In this document: positions 17,719 to 24,914 of the stretch, piece after piece | Layout: each line of letters starts with the position of its first letter | Position numbering within the stretch: the first letter of the stretch is position 1 | NCBI RefSeq assembly: GCF_028737195.1 | Contig: NZ_JAQZAJ010000001.1 | Span: forward strand, 248,001 to 312,000 | Origin: Pseudovibrio exalbescens | GTDB taxonomy: Bacteria > Pseudomonadota > Alphaproteobacteria > Rhizobiales > Stappiaceae | Length of the DNA: 64,000 nucleotides | Reading direction: 5' to 3' | Program-made: the position numbers and the translations under genes | The notes under the pieces: model-generated | Databases searched by the model: none | What the model was told of the DNA's origin: nothing | Seen by the model: the letters and a program-made list of their open reading frames with translations, nothing else

Positions 17719-18717
17719 ATGTCTGATCGAATTAAACAAGCCTGGGATTTGGTTGAGCCGGTAGCCGAGATACCGGAAAAGCAGAAGTGGGCGTGGCTGG
17801 ATGCCCGGACTGCTGCGAAGAAGTATGCGGAAAACAAGGGGTTTTCAAAGGCAGCCTTTGCCCGGGAGGTGGGTATTCCTGCTGCGACGTTTTCGGAGTG
17901 GTGGTCTGGCAAGTATCGTGGTGACTACGGCAAGACCACAGAGGCTGTCAGTCAGTTTGTCGAGAACCAGCGTGCATTTGAACAAACGGAAATGCGCATT
18001 CCTGACGATCTCGATTACGTTGAGACGCCGACTTCTCAGAAGGTAATGAGCGCGCTTCAGTTTGCCCAGGCGATGCCTGAGATGGTCGTGATTGTGCTGG
18101 GCGCTGGGATGGGTAAATCCATCACGGTGCGCAAGTACCAGGAGAACCATTCGCACACGTATCTTGCAACGATGCGGCCAACAACGGCAACGCCGGGAAC
18201 CATGCTCAATGAGATCGGCTTGAGCATGGGGATTTTTGAGCGCAGCGTTTCCTTGCGAGAGCGCGCCATTGGAGAGCGGGTTCAACGCAATGGGCGAAAG
18301 CCGCTGCTGATTATTGATGAGGCGCAGAACCTTAATGACAACGCGGTCAATCAGTTGCGCCACTTCCTTGACATTTACCAGTGCGGCATTGCGCTGATCG
18401 GCAATGAAGAGCTCTACACTCGTTTTGGTGGGACCAAGCCCAAGGCAGCTTATGCGCAGATCAATCGGCGGATCGGCATGCGGGTGCGTCAGATGCGGCC
18501 GAGCAAAAAGGATATCGACGTGATTGTCGATGCATGGGGCATTGAAGACGAGGATGCTTGCAAGATGCTGCGTCTGATCGGAAGCAAGCCTGGAGCTCTT
18601 TCTCAGATTTCGAAGACCGTTCGGCTGGCTCACATGCTGGCCATGGGAAGCGGCGGGCTTGTCAACGCAGAACTGATCCGGGCGGCCTGGTCGAACCGTG
18701 GGGGGGAAGAGCTATGA
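17719..18717 (+). CDS. Transposition target-selection ATPase (MuB family)
   Basis: AAA+ ATPase that coats target DNA, activates transposase A and gives target immunity. The 332 residues start with a helix-turn-helix region (about 25-60, GFSKAAFAREVGIPAATFSE) as in MuB. Then come a P-loop GAGMGKS at 128-134, Walker B LLIIDEAQN with Asp200 and Glu201, and a C-terminal helical domain. It lies 68 bp after the transposase, as in Mu. Its stop overlaps the next start (ATGA). Confidence 0.93.
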   Translation: MSDRIKQAWDLVEPVAEIPEKQKWAWLDARTAAKKYAENKGFSKAAFAREVGIPAATFSEWWSGKYRGDYGKTTEAVSQFVENQRAFEQTEMRIPDDLDYVETPTSQKVMSALQFAQAMPEMVVIVLGAGMGKSITVRKYQENHSHTYLATMRPTTATPGTMLNEIGLSMGIFERSVSLRERAIGERVQRNGRKPLLIIDEAQNLNDNAVNQLRHFLDIYQCGIALIGNEELYTRFGGTKPKAAYAQINRRIGMRVRQMRPSKKDIDVIVDAWGIEDEDACKMLRLIGSKPGALSQISKTVRLAHMLAMGSGGLVNAELIRAAWSNRGGEEL

Positions 18718-18962
18718 ACGTTGCATTGAACAGGCAGCTCAGAGCGCTTGAAGTTTGGTTTCGTGAGTACACCAAACATGGTGAGCCGTTTTCGCAGGAA
18801 AGCGCAGATGCGTTCTTGAGCGCTCTTGGGCACGCCATTGACCTGGCTAATGCGCAGGTGCCCAGGCTCAATGAAGACCACCTCAAATCACCGGCAGTGG
18901 TGTTGTTTCCCGTTGTGGCGCGACCTCATCCCCAGTCCATTCAACCCGACCTTACAGCCTAA
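18714..18962 (+). CDS. Small early phage protein, unknown
   Basis: An 82-residue soluble protein, starting at ATG 18714 within the stop of the B gene. An N-terminal helical half (MNVALNRQLRALEVWFREYT) is followed by a proline-rich tail. No family is recognised. Its position in the B-to-GemA block, where Mu carries semi-essential early genes, suggests an accessory role in replication or host takeover. Confidence 0.55.
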   Translation: MNVALNRQLRALEVWFREYTKHGEPFSQESADAFLSALGHAIDLANAQVPRLNEDHLKSPAVVLFPVVARPHPQSIQPDLTA

Positions 18963-18980
18963 AGCGACAGGACTTTCCCA

Positions 18981-19601
18981 ATGACCAGCGAAATGCTTGA
19001 TCCGGACAAATACTGGAAGAATGCCAAGGGTGCACTTGTGCCCTTGGAGACCATCAAGATGGAGCATCAGGAAGAGGATGCTCTTGTGAAGGAGATTGTG
19101 GCTTCGGCCCGGTTCCTGAACACCGCGCTGTCAAAGTTCAAAGCGGATGCTCTTGGCAATGTTCAGGCGTTTCGGGACCTTGTTGCGGAGAAATACGGCG
19201 CAAAGAAAGGCGGCAAGAAGGGCAACATGACCTTGATGTCGTACGATGGCACGTTGTGTGTTCAGGTTGCGATTGCCGAGCATATCAGCTTTGGGCCGGA
19301 GCTGGAGGCCGCAAAGGCCTTGATTGATGAGTGCATCAACAAGTGGAGCAAAGGGGCTAACCAAAACCTACAAGTGTTGGTTGATGATGCCTTCCAGGTG
19401 GATAAGGAGGGCAAGATCTCGACAACCCGCGTTCTCGGATTGCGACGTTCCAACATTGAGGACGACGATTGGCAACGTGCGATGGATGCGATCTCCGATG
19501 CAGTGCGTGTCACAGGTTCAAAGACTTATCTTCGGGTTTATGAGCGTGATCCAATGACCGGCTTGCAAAAGCCAATCTCGTTGGATCTGGCAAGTGTTTA
19601 G
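18981..19601 (+). CDS. DUF3164 family early phage protein
   Basis: A 206-residue protein of a family found in most Mu-like phages between the B gene and GemA. Typical words are YWKNAKGALVPLETIK near the start, the KGNMTLMSYDGTLCVQVAIAE strand and the C-terminal LGLRRSNIEDDDWQRAMDAI. It is mixed alpha/beta, with no signal peptide or membrane segment. The biochemical role is not established. It follows the small gene at 18714 with an 18-bp gap and is presumably on the early transcript. Confidence 0.83.
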   Translation: MTSEMLDPDKYWKNAKGALVPLETIKMEHQEEDALVKEIVASARFLNTALSKFKADALGNVQAFRDLVAEKYGAKKGGKKGNMTLMSYDGTLCVQVAIAEHISFGPELEAAKALIDECINKWSKGANQNLQVLVDDAFQVDKEGKISTTRVLGLRRSNIEDDDWQRAMDAISDAVRVTGSKTYLRVYERDPMTGLQKPISLDLASV

Positions 19602-19613
19602 AGAGGTCTTGAG

Positions 19614-19826
19614 ATGAGCAGAATACCCGTTGAAAAGACCTTCTACGATGACTTTGATGGTGAAGCCCGGCTTGAAGTGAAGACGACTGTTGAAGGTCAT
19701 TTTCAGATGAATGTGACCAGCCAGCAGTACATGAGCGGTGAGTATCGAGAGGCTGGTGTCACCTTTTCCGATACTGAGCTGAGGCGTCTTTGCGAGACTA
19801 TCAGCGAACATCTTGGAGGCGCGTGA
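19614..19826 (+). CDS. Small early phage protein, unknown
   Basis: A 70-residue acidic protein (MSRIPVEKTFYDDFDGEARL ...) with a probable small beta-sheet followed by a helix. It begins 12 bp after DUF3164 and shares one base (TGATG) with the next gene. No family or motif is recognised. Confidence 0.5.
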   Translation: MSRIPVEKTFYDDFDGEARLEVKTTVEGHFQMNVTSQQYMSGEYREAGVTFSDTELRRLCETISEHLGGA

Positions 19827-20065
19827 TGGGAGCGAGTCACGATTTCATGCGCACCTGTGCGCAAGACGAACTTGAGGCTATCCAGGCTTATTGGGCAGAT
19901 CAAGGATATGTAGTTGAGGGGCGTGTTGTTTACTGCCGCGAGGCGGAAGGTATCGGACACTATAAGGTCGAGACCAATTTGATTGACGGCTTGCCTCGTG
20001 GTTTCCGTGCTCATCATGCCCAACGGCTTGTTGGTGGGATGCTTCTGAAGGATGTGATGCAATGA
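19826..20065 (+). CDS. Small early phage protein, unknown
   Basis: A 79-residue protein, start at ATG 19826 overlapping the previous TGA, with GGAGG upstream. It contains the words YWADQGYVVEGRVVYCREAE and HHAQRLVGGMLLKDVM. It overlaps the start of the DUF2786 gene by 4 bp, so the whole block is translationally linked. Function unknown. Confidence 0.5.
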   Translation: MGASHDFMRTCAQDELEAIQAYWADQGYVVEGRVVYCREAEGIGHYKVETNLIDGLPRGFRAHHAQRLVGGMLLKDVMQ

Positions 20066-20748
20066 CACAAGCCAACAACATCCGCGATAAAATCGCAAAG
20101 CTGAAACAAAAGACTAAGGCCAATGGCTGTTCAGAGGCTGAAGCCCTTGCTGCAGCCGAGAAAGTTGCATCCCTAATGCGGGAGCACGGTATATCTGAAA
20201 GTGAGATCGGGATCGATCAGAAGTCAGCCAATATCGGCACCAAAGGAAATGGTAGCGCAGATCGGCTATGGAACGTGATAGCCCATTGCACGAACACCGT
20301 ATGCATTTACCACAGCGATATGGACGAAAGTAAAGTCATTTATGTTGGTATGGACCCGTATCCGGATATTGCGGAGTATCTACATGTTGTGTGTGCCAGA
20401 GCACTGAAACGTGGGGTTAGAGAATTTAAAAAAAGCCGTGATTATCGTCGTCTGCGCTTGTTGAAGTCTAAGCGTCAAGCCTGCCGTGATTATGTATGGG
20501 GGTTCACTTTTCGGCTCTCCAACCGCTTACGTTCGATCTTTGAAGATCAAGCAAGTAAAGATGCAAGAGGCAGAGCCAAGGCTGCATTACCACATTTGTT
20601 TCCAAGTTTGTCTGAGTTCAAACGCCGCCCACTTGAGCCCACAAACCAAAGGGCAATTGCCGCGGGAATGGCAGCCGGGAACACCGTCAGTCTATCGTCA
20701 GCCGTAAACCAAGGCAGACCAAGTCCAACTCTGGAGGCTTCCTCATGA
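20062..20748 (+). CDS. DUF2786 domain phage protein
   Basis: 228 residues. The N-terminal 45 match the DUF2786 domain (IRDKIAKLKQKTKANGCSEA, ALAAAEKVASLMREHGI), a short helical repeat seen in many Mu-like phage early regions. The rest, including a basic stretch (KKSRDYRRLRLLKSKRQACR), looks like the DUF7168-type C-terminal part usual for these proteins and may bind DNA or RNA. The role is unknown. It overlaps both neighbours by 4 bp. Confidence 0.78.
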   Translation: MTQANNIRDKIAKLKQKTKANGCSEAEALAAAEKVASLMREHGISESEIGIDQKSANIGTKGNGSADRLWNVIAHCTNTVCIYHSDMDESKVIYVGMDPYPDIAEYLHVVCARALKRGVREFKKSRDYRRLRLLKSKRQACRDYVWGFTFRLSNRLRSIFEDQASKDARGRAKAALPHLFPSLSEFKRRPLEPTNQRAIAAGMAAGNTVSLSSAVNQGRPSPTLEASS

Positions 20749-21383
20749 GTACCCCTCACAAACGCCTGTATGCGGCGAAGAAGGCTGCCAACCTTGATGA
20801 TGATACCCTTCGGGATTGTTTGCAGGCGTCCATTGGTCGCCGTTCTGCCAAGGGGTTGACGATGGTCGAATGCGACAAGGTTTTGGACCACATAAAAGTC
20901 AAGGGACATAACGCTGAAACACGAGGTGTCACACAGATCAGCGGTGTGTTTGGCAAGAAGGCAGTCGCGCTGTGGCTGTCAGCCTGGAACCTTGGCATTG
21001 TGCAGGATAGATCTGATAGGGCTTTGCTTGCCTGGGTAAAGCGCCAAACGAAGATCGACCACATCAATTGGGTGGATGGAGAAGACGGTTCTAAGGTGAT
21101 TGATGCATTGAAGGGCTGGATCTCCCGCTCTGCAGGCGTGGATTGGAGAACCGATCAAAGCCTGCCTTCTGTTTATAACCGTCCAGAGTTCAAGGTTTTC
21201 TGCGCTCAGGTGGCTTTGCTCAAGAGCCGTGAAGTGATGGCGTCTCATGAGAGCCTTGCCAACATTACATTGACCATCGTTGGCGAAGACAACCTGCATA
21301 CACTAAAGGGTAAGGACTGGATTGTCATAATGAATACGCTGGGCAGGAAGGTACGCGCCTGTTTGGTGCGGGAGGCCCACTGA
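20745..21383 (+). CDS. gemA: GemA-type early regulatory protein (Mu gp16)
   Basis: 212 residues of the GemA (DUF1018) family. In Mu, GemA is an early protein linked to changes in host gene expression and DNA supercoiling. The core LYAAKKAANLDDDTLRDCLQ, GRRSAKGLTMVECDKVLDHI and the second half, with RPEFKVFCAQVALL, fit the family. It overlaps the DUF2786 gene by 4 bp, and its stop shares one base with the Mor-like gene, so both are co-expressed. Confidence 0.85.
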   Translation: MSTPHKRLYAAKKAANLDDDTLRDCLQASIGRRSAKGLTMVECDKVLDHIKVKGHNAETRGVTQISGVFGKKAVALWLSAWNLGIVQDRSDRALLAWVKRQTKIDHINWVDGEDGSKVIDALKGWISRSAGVDWRTDQSLPSVYNRPEFKVFCAQVALLKSREVMASHESLANITLTIVGEDNLHTLKGKDWIVIMNTLGRKVRACLVREAH

Positions 21384-21784
21384 TGAACACTCTCCCACAA
21401 GTGCTTCAGGAGATCTGTGAAGTGGCTGGACTGGAGGCGGCTATAAGAATTGCACGTCGTTATGGCGGTAGCCGCATGTCTATTCCGGCGTACCCGAAAG
21501 GGGATCACTGGCTGGTGGAGACTGTGGGGGAGAACGCTGCAAGGAAGATCTGTGATCACTACAGGATCATAAATGGTAGTGACAGGGCCGCAGGGATTTA
21601 CCTTGACATTCCCCTTGGTCCAGCGGGCATGCGTGCTTTAAGTCATCAGCGAATAAGAGCTTATCTTGCAGACGGGCTCTCAGCTGATGAGGTTGCACGG
21701 CGGGTTGGCGTGCACAGGCAAACTGTGCTAAGGCAGGCACAGAAGTTACGAGATCCCCGACAAGCGGATCTGTTTGAAGATTAG
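21383..21784 (+). CDS. Mor/C-family transcription activator
   Basis: Probable activator that switches on middle or late phage genes. The 133 residues have the Mor layout: an N-terminal dimerization part (VLQEICEVAGLEAAIRIARR, YGGSRMSIP) and a C-terminal helix-turn-helix (GLSADEVARRVGVHRQTVLR). Only one Mor/C-type gene is present, whereas Mu has two in series, so middle and late control may be merged. The gene ends the early block; its stop codon is inside the stem of a terminator. Confidence 0.87.
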   Translation: MNTLPQVLQEICEVAGLEAAIRIARRYGGSRMSIPAYPKGDHWLVETVGENAARKICDHYRIINGSDRAAGIYLDIPLGPAGMRALSHQRIRAYLADGLSADEVARRVGVHRQTVLRQAQKLRDPRQADLFED

Positions 21785-21814
21785 AGCCGGTAACAACTGT
21801 TACCGGCTCTTTTT
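21783..21814 (+). terminator. Strong hairpin at the end of the early block
   Basis: A perfect 12-bp stem (AGAGCCGGTAAC, loop AACT, GTTACCGGCTCT) is followed by TTTT and overlaps the Mor stop codon. A nearly identical hairpin occurs at 29624-29652. Either both are terminators or the GGTAAC/GTTACC dyad is also an activator site. Confidence 0.8.
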
Positions 21815-21829
21815 CTATCTGTTGATGCA

Positions 21830-21862
21830 CTTTGCAAACACTAGGTTCCCCCGTTTGCAAAG
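21830..21862. promoter_or_regulatory. Perfect 10-bp inverted repeat before the endolysin gene
   Basis: CTTTGCAAAC (21830-21839) and GTTTGCAAAG (21853-21862) are perfect inverted repeats around 13 bp. The right arm covers AAAGG, the only ribosome-site candidate for the ATG at 21871. It could be an operator for the late promoter or an RNA hairpin that limits endolysin translation. Confidence 0.6.
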
Positions 21863-21870
21863 GCTTTTTC

Positions 21871-23079
21871 ATGACCAGCTTTGTTGACCATCTACGCGAG
21901 ACTTTGGTCACGCCCTCAGAAAATGGCATTTCCGCGTTTGCTCGGGAACATGGCTTTAATGAGTTCTTCTTGCTTGCGATCCTTAATGTTGAAAGCCGAG
22001 GGGCTGCGTCTGACAGTTTGGGTCGGATGCTCATATTGCCGGAAAAGCATGTTTTCTGGCGGGAACTGCCTGAACACCTTCGCACCCAAGCCAAACGAGC
22101 CGGTCTTGCACGGCCTAAATGGTCCAGATCAAATTACAAAGGTCTTGGTGGGAATGGATCTGACCTTCGCTGGGATCGCCTCAAAGAGATGGCTGCGCTG
22201 CACGAGGACGCGGCTTTAAAGGCGTGTTCTTACGGCAAAGCCCAGATCATGGGCTTCAATCATAAGATGTGCGGCTATGACCGGGTGCAAGACTTTGTAC
22301 GCGCCATGGCTTCTTCTGAAGAGGCGCAGGATCATGCTTTCTTCAGTTTCCTGATCAACTCTGGTCTTTCTGATGATATCCGCCGACTTGATGTTGAGGC
22401 TGTGGTAAGGGTTTACAACGGCCCTGGGCAGGTTGAACGCTATTCCAGCTTGATCCGCGCAGAGTATCACATGCTGACGGGCGATGATTTGTTCGAGTTC
22501 AGGGCCAGTCGGTATTTTGATCTGCTGCGGTTGGGGTCACAAGGCTACCAAGTCCGGGCACTTCAGGAGCGTTTGTGTGAGCTTGGTTATCATTGTCGTA
22601 TCGACGGCGATTTTGGAACGGGAACGCGCCGTGCTGTTCTGGCATTTCAAGCTGACAATGGACTGGATGTTGATGGACGCGTCGGCCGTGAAACCCATCA
22701 GGCCTTGCTGGCTGCCAATCCTGACAGCATGCCTGTCAAGGTTGCTCGGGAAAGCCTGACAATAGGAGATCTGCGCAAGAAAGGGTCTCAAACCATTAAA
22801 CAGGCTGATCGGATGACGGTCCTGGGCGGCAGCGCCGTTGGAGTTGGCGTACTGTCGCAAGCCGGTGACTTGTTCTCAAACCTTCCGTTGATTGAACGAC
22901 TTTCCCTGTTCAAGAACCTGATGGCTCAGGTTCAGGAAGCAGTGGAACCATTCTTGTCGCTTGTGGGCACGAATAAGTGGCTGGCGCTAGCTGCGGTAGG
23001 TGGGGTTGTTGTCTACCTGGCCTGGAAGATCAAGCAACGGCGTCTGTGGGATGCAAAGACTTGGAGGCATGTCGCATGA
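21871..23079 (+). CDS. Endolysin: N-acetylmuramidase with peptidoglycan-binding domain and membrane anchor
   Basis: Cell-wall hydrolase for lysis, 402 residues from ATG 21871. The N-terminal muramidase domain (about 25-185) has the catalytic-type Glu41 in LNVESRGAASDSLGR and the family words ILPEKHVFW and ASYGKAQIMG-like ACSYGKAQIMGFN. A PG_binding_1 domain follows (about 217-275, SQGYQVRALQERLCELGYHC). Near the C-terminus there is a hydrophobic segment (KWLALAAVGGVVVYLAW), so the enzyme may be membrane-held. An earlier ATG at 21832 lies in an inverted repeat and is less likely. The gene overlaps the holin by 4 bp. Confidence 0.85.
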   Translation: MTSFVDHLRETLVTPSENGISAFAREHGFNEFFLLAILNVESRGAASDSLGRMLILPEKHVFWRELPEHLRTQAKRAGLARPKWSRSNYKGLGGNGSDLRWDRLKEMAALHEDAALKACSYGKAQIMGFNHKMCGYDRVQDFVRAMASSEEAQDHAFFSFLINSGLSDDIRRLDVEAVVRVYNGPGQVERYSSLIRAEYHMLTGDDLFEFRASRYFDLLRLGSQGYQVRALQERLCELGYHCRIDGDFGTGTRRAVLAFQADNGLDVDGRVGRETHQALLAANPDSMPVKVARESLTIGDLRKKGSQTIKQADRMTVLGGSAVGVGVLSQAGDLFSNLPLIERLSLFKNLMAQVQEAVEPFLSLVGTNKWLALAAVGGVVVYLAWKIKQRRLWDAKTWRHVA

Positions 23080-23507
23080 GCGTTCTTGTCTCCATTGCAA
23101 TCAAGGTTTTGAGCTCACTGGGTGGTAAGACGGTTGATACTGTTCTGGCCCATTTGGAGCGCAAAGCGGATACCCAAACAGATCGTCAGCGGATCAAGGC
23201 TCAAATTACGATTGAACAAATCCGAGCTGAGATTGCCGCTCAGCAGTCAGCACGAGATATTGTGCTTGCCGAGCAAGGCTGGTGGCTTACAGCGATGATA
23301 CGCCCGGCATTTGCATGGCCTTTGATTGCGTGGTGGTTCGCGGTCATTCTGGATTCCATTTTTAAGTTCAGTTGGAGTGTCGCAGCACTACCCTCTCCTT
23401 TGGATGAGTGGGCGGGATGGATTATTGCGGCCTACTTCATGGCGCGGCCGTTGGAAAAGTTGGGCCGAGGCTACCTCCATTCAAGATTTGGCAGGAATGG
23501 TCGATGA
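23076..23507 (+). CDS. Holin, 3-TM (gene-transfer-agent type) family
   Basis: A 143-residue membrane protein of the 3TM holin family common in alphaproteobacterial phages and gene transfer agents. An amphipathic, charged N-terminal half (IKAQITIEQIRAEIAAQQSA) is followed by helices at about 72-95 (AMIRPAFAWPLIAWWFAVIL) and 110-130 (WAGWIIAAYFMARPL). It probably opens the inner membrane to time lysis together with the upstream endolysin, whose stop it overlaps. Confidence 0.83.
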   Translation: MSVLVSIAIKVLSSLGGKTVDTVLAHLERKADTQTDRQRIKAQITIEQIRAEIAAQQSARDIVLAEQGWWLTAMIRPAFAWPLIAWWFAVILDSIFKFSWSVAALPSPLDEWAGWIIAAYFMARPLEKLGRGYLHSRFGRNGR

Positions 23508-23710
23508 GTTTCGATGACGTTGACCGTGCCAATATGCTGGCGGAGCGAGAACGGGATGCAGGCGTTGCTGCGATCCAAAGCAAACACAGTTTAGAAGGAC
23601 GCGAGATCTGCATCGACTGCGATGAGCCAATAGGCCTCTCCAGGCGTGTTGCAAATCCCCATGCAACGCGTTGCATTGACTGCCAGAGGGAACTGGAGGC
23701 CGCACGATGA
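23504..23710 (+). CDS. TraR/DksA-type C4 zinc-finger protein
   Basis: A 68-residue protein with an N-terminal helix pair and a four-cysteine zinc finger: ICIDCDEP and RCIDCQRE, spaced C-X2-C-17-C-X2-C, followed by a short helix. It belongs to the TraR/DksA family, whose small members bind the RNA polymerase secondary channel; such genes are frequent beside lysis genes of Mu- and P2-like phages. It starts inside the holin stop and ends over the next start. Confidence 0.85.
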   Translation: MSFDDVDRANMLAERERDAGVAAIQSKHSLEGREICIDCDEPIGLSRRVANPHATRCIDCQRELEAAR

Positions 23711-24036
23711 GCGCCGAAGAGCTGAAGATCTGGATCGGCATTGTGTTGGGCGTGGTCTCTCTTACTGGTACCGCCTGGAGCCTGTTGTCCCATCGCTCCA
23801 AGGACAATTCGACAAAACTGGAAGAGTTGCAGGATCGTGTTTCGGAGACAGAGGCCAGTGTTAAGTCTTTGGCCCGTGAACTGGAGCACCTTCCCAGCAA
23901 GGAGCAAGTCCATCAGTTGGAACTCAACATGATGGAAATGGGTGGATCGGTGAAGGCGATGAATGAGAGCATTCGCTCACTTCGTCACCTTACCGAAGGC
24001 ATTGATGATTACCTCAGACAGAATAAGAGCGCATGA
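23707..24036 (+). CDS. DUF2730 family phage protein
   Basis: A 109-residue protein with one N-terminal membrane helix (about 8-26, IWIGIVLGVVSLTGTAWSLL) and a long coiled coil (TKLEELQDRVSETEASVKSL). This layout is that of DUF2730 proteins in Mu-like phages, where they sit between lysis and terminase genes. It may be a spanin-like or lysis accessory membrane protein, but no function is shown. Overlaps both neighbours by 4 bp. Confidence 0.72.
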   Translation: MSAEELKIWIGIVLGVVSLTGTAWSLLSHRSKDNSTKLEELQDRVSETEASVKSLARELEHLPSKEQVHQLELNMMEMGGSVKAMNESIRSLRHLTEGIDDYLRQNKSA

Positions 24037-24335
24037 TGGAGTACCAGGAACACGTCAACCAAGATGTCCGTCTGATCATCTTGAAAGCACTGCATGAGCA
24101 AGACGATTACGCCTTGAACTCTTCCATTCTTCAAGCGTTGTTGGAGAGTTACGGTCATACCGAGAGCCGTTCTTACATTCACAATCAACTGCGCTGGATG
24201 GAGCGCAATGTTCAGGCGGTGAAGCTCACGGAGGCAGGCAGCATTCTGGTGGCAACGCTGACCAGTGCAGGCCGGGACCATGTGGAGCGTAGAGCGCGAC
24301 TTGAAGGGATCAAACGCCCGAGCCCTGAGGTATGA
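24033..24335 (+). CDS. VpaChn25_0724-type phage protein, winged-helix-like
   Basis: A 100-residue protein matching a family found before the small terminase gene in Mu-like phages (VRLIILKALHEQDDYALNSS, LRWMERNVQAVKL, VATLTSAGRDHVERR). The predicted fold is a winged helix, so DNA binding is likely. Its exact role, possibly in packaging control, is unknown. It overlaps the DUF2730 gene by 4 bp. Confidence 0.72.
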   Translation: MMEYQEHVNQDVRLIILKALHEQDDYALNSSILQALLESYGHTESRSYIHNQLRWMERNVQAVKLTEAGSILVATLTSAGRDHVERRARLEGIKRPSPEV

Positions 24336-24338
24336 GCC

Positions 24339-24914
24339 ATGGGAAAGCGCAAAGGACGTGGGCGGCTTTCCTCTTTGGACCTGTTGCCGCCAGAAGCCTC
24401 TAGCCTGGTGGATTGGGCGGCGGCGGAGCTAGCGAACAGGGACCGCACTCAGCAGGAAATTCTTGAAGAGTTCAATGGAAAGCTGATTGCGATTGATCCC
24501 ACCATTCAACCTATCAGCAAAAGCGCATTTAATCGCCATGCAGTGAAGCTTGCCACCATGCAGCGGCGAATGAAAGAAAGCCAGTCCATTGCCAAATCCT
24601 TGGCAGGCCAGATGAAAGCAGATGCCGTGGATGATCTGACCATCATGGCAAGTCAGGCGGTCAAGACGCTGGTGTTTGAGATTCTGACCAGCGCTGGGGA
24701 AGCGGGGATTTCACCCAAGGCGGCCATGGAATTGGCAAGCGCGTTGCGTTCCGCCGTCCAGGCGCAAGCCGTATCAACCCGGCGCCGGAAAGAGATCGAA
24801 AAAGAGTTTGAGAAGAAGACCGATCAGGCTCTGGAGCAAACAGCCAAGGTGGCTGGTTTGACCTCTGACCAGGTGAAGAAGCTGCGTGGCGAGTTCTTGG
24901 GGTTACGCACATGA
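24339..24914 (+). CDS. Terminase small subunit, DUF3486 family (Mu gp27-like)
   Basis: DNA-recognition subunit of the packaging motor. The 191-residue protein has the DUF3486 start (RGRLSSLDLLPPEASSLVDW) and the segment TQQEILEEFNGKLIAIDPTI, SKSAFNRHAVKL, a helix-turn-helix-like part, followed by a helical C-terminal half. It sits directly before the large subunit, which it overlaps by 4 bp. Mu packages headful from one end and adjacent host DNA, which this subunit would direct. Confidence 0.85.
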   Translation: MGKRKGRGRLSSLDLLPPEASSLVDWAAAELANRDRTQQEILEEFNGKLIAIDPTIQPISKSAFNRHAVKLATMQRRMKESQSIAKSLAGQMKADAVDDLTIMASQAVKTLVFEILTSAGEAGISPKAAMELASALRSAVQAQAVSTRRRKEIEKEFEKKTDQALEQTAKVAGLTSDQVKKLRGEFLGLRT

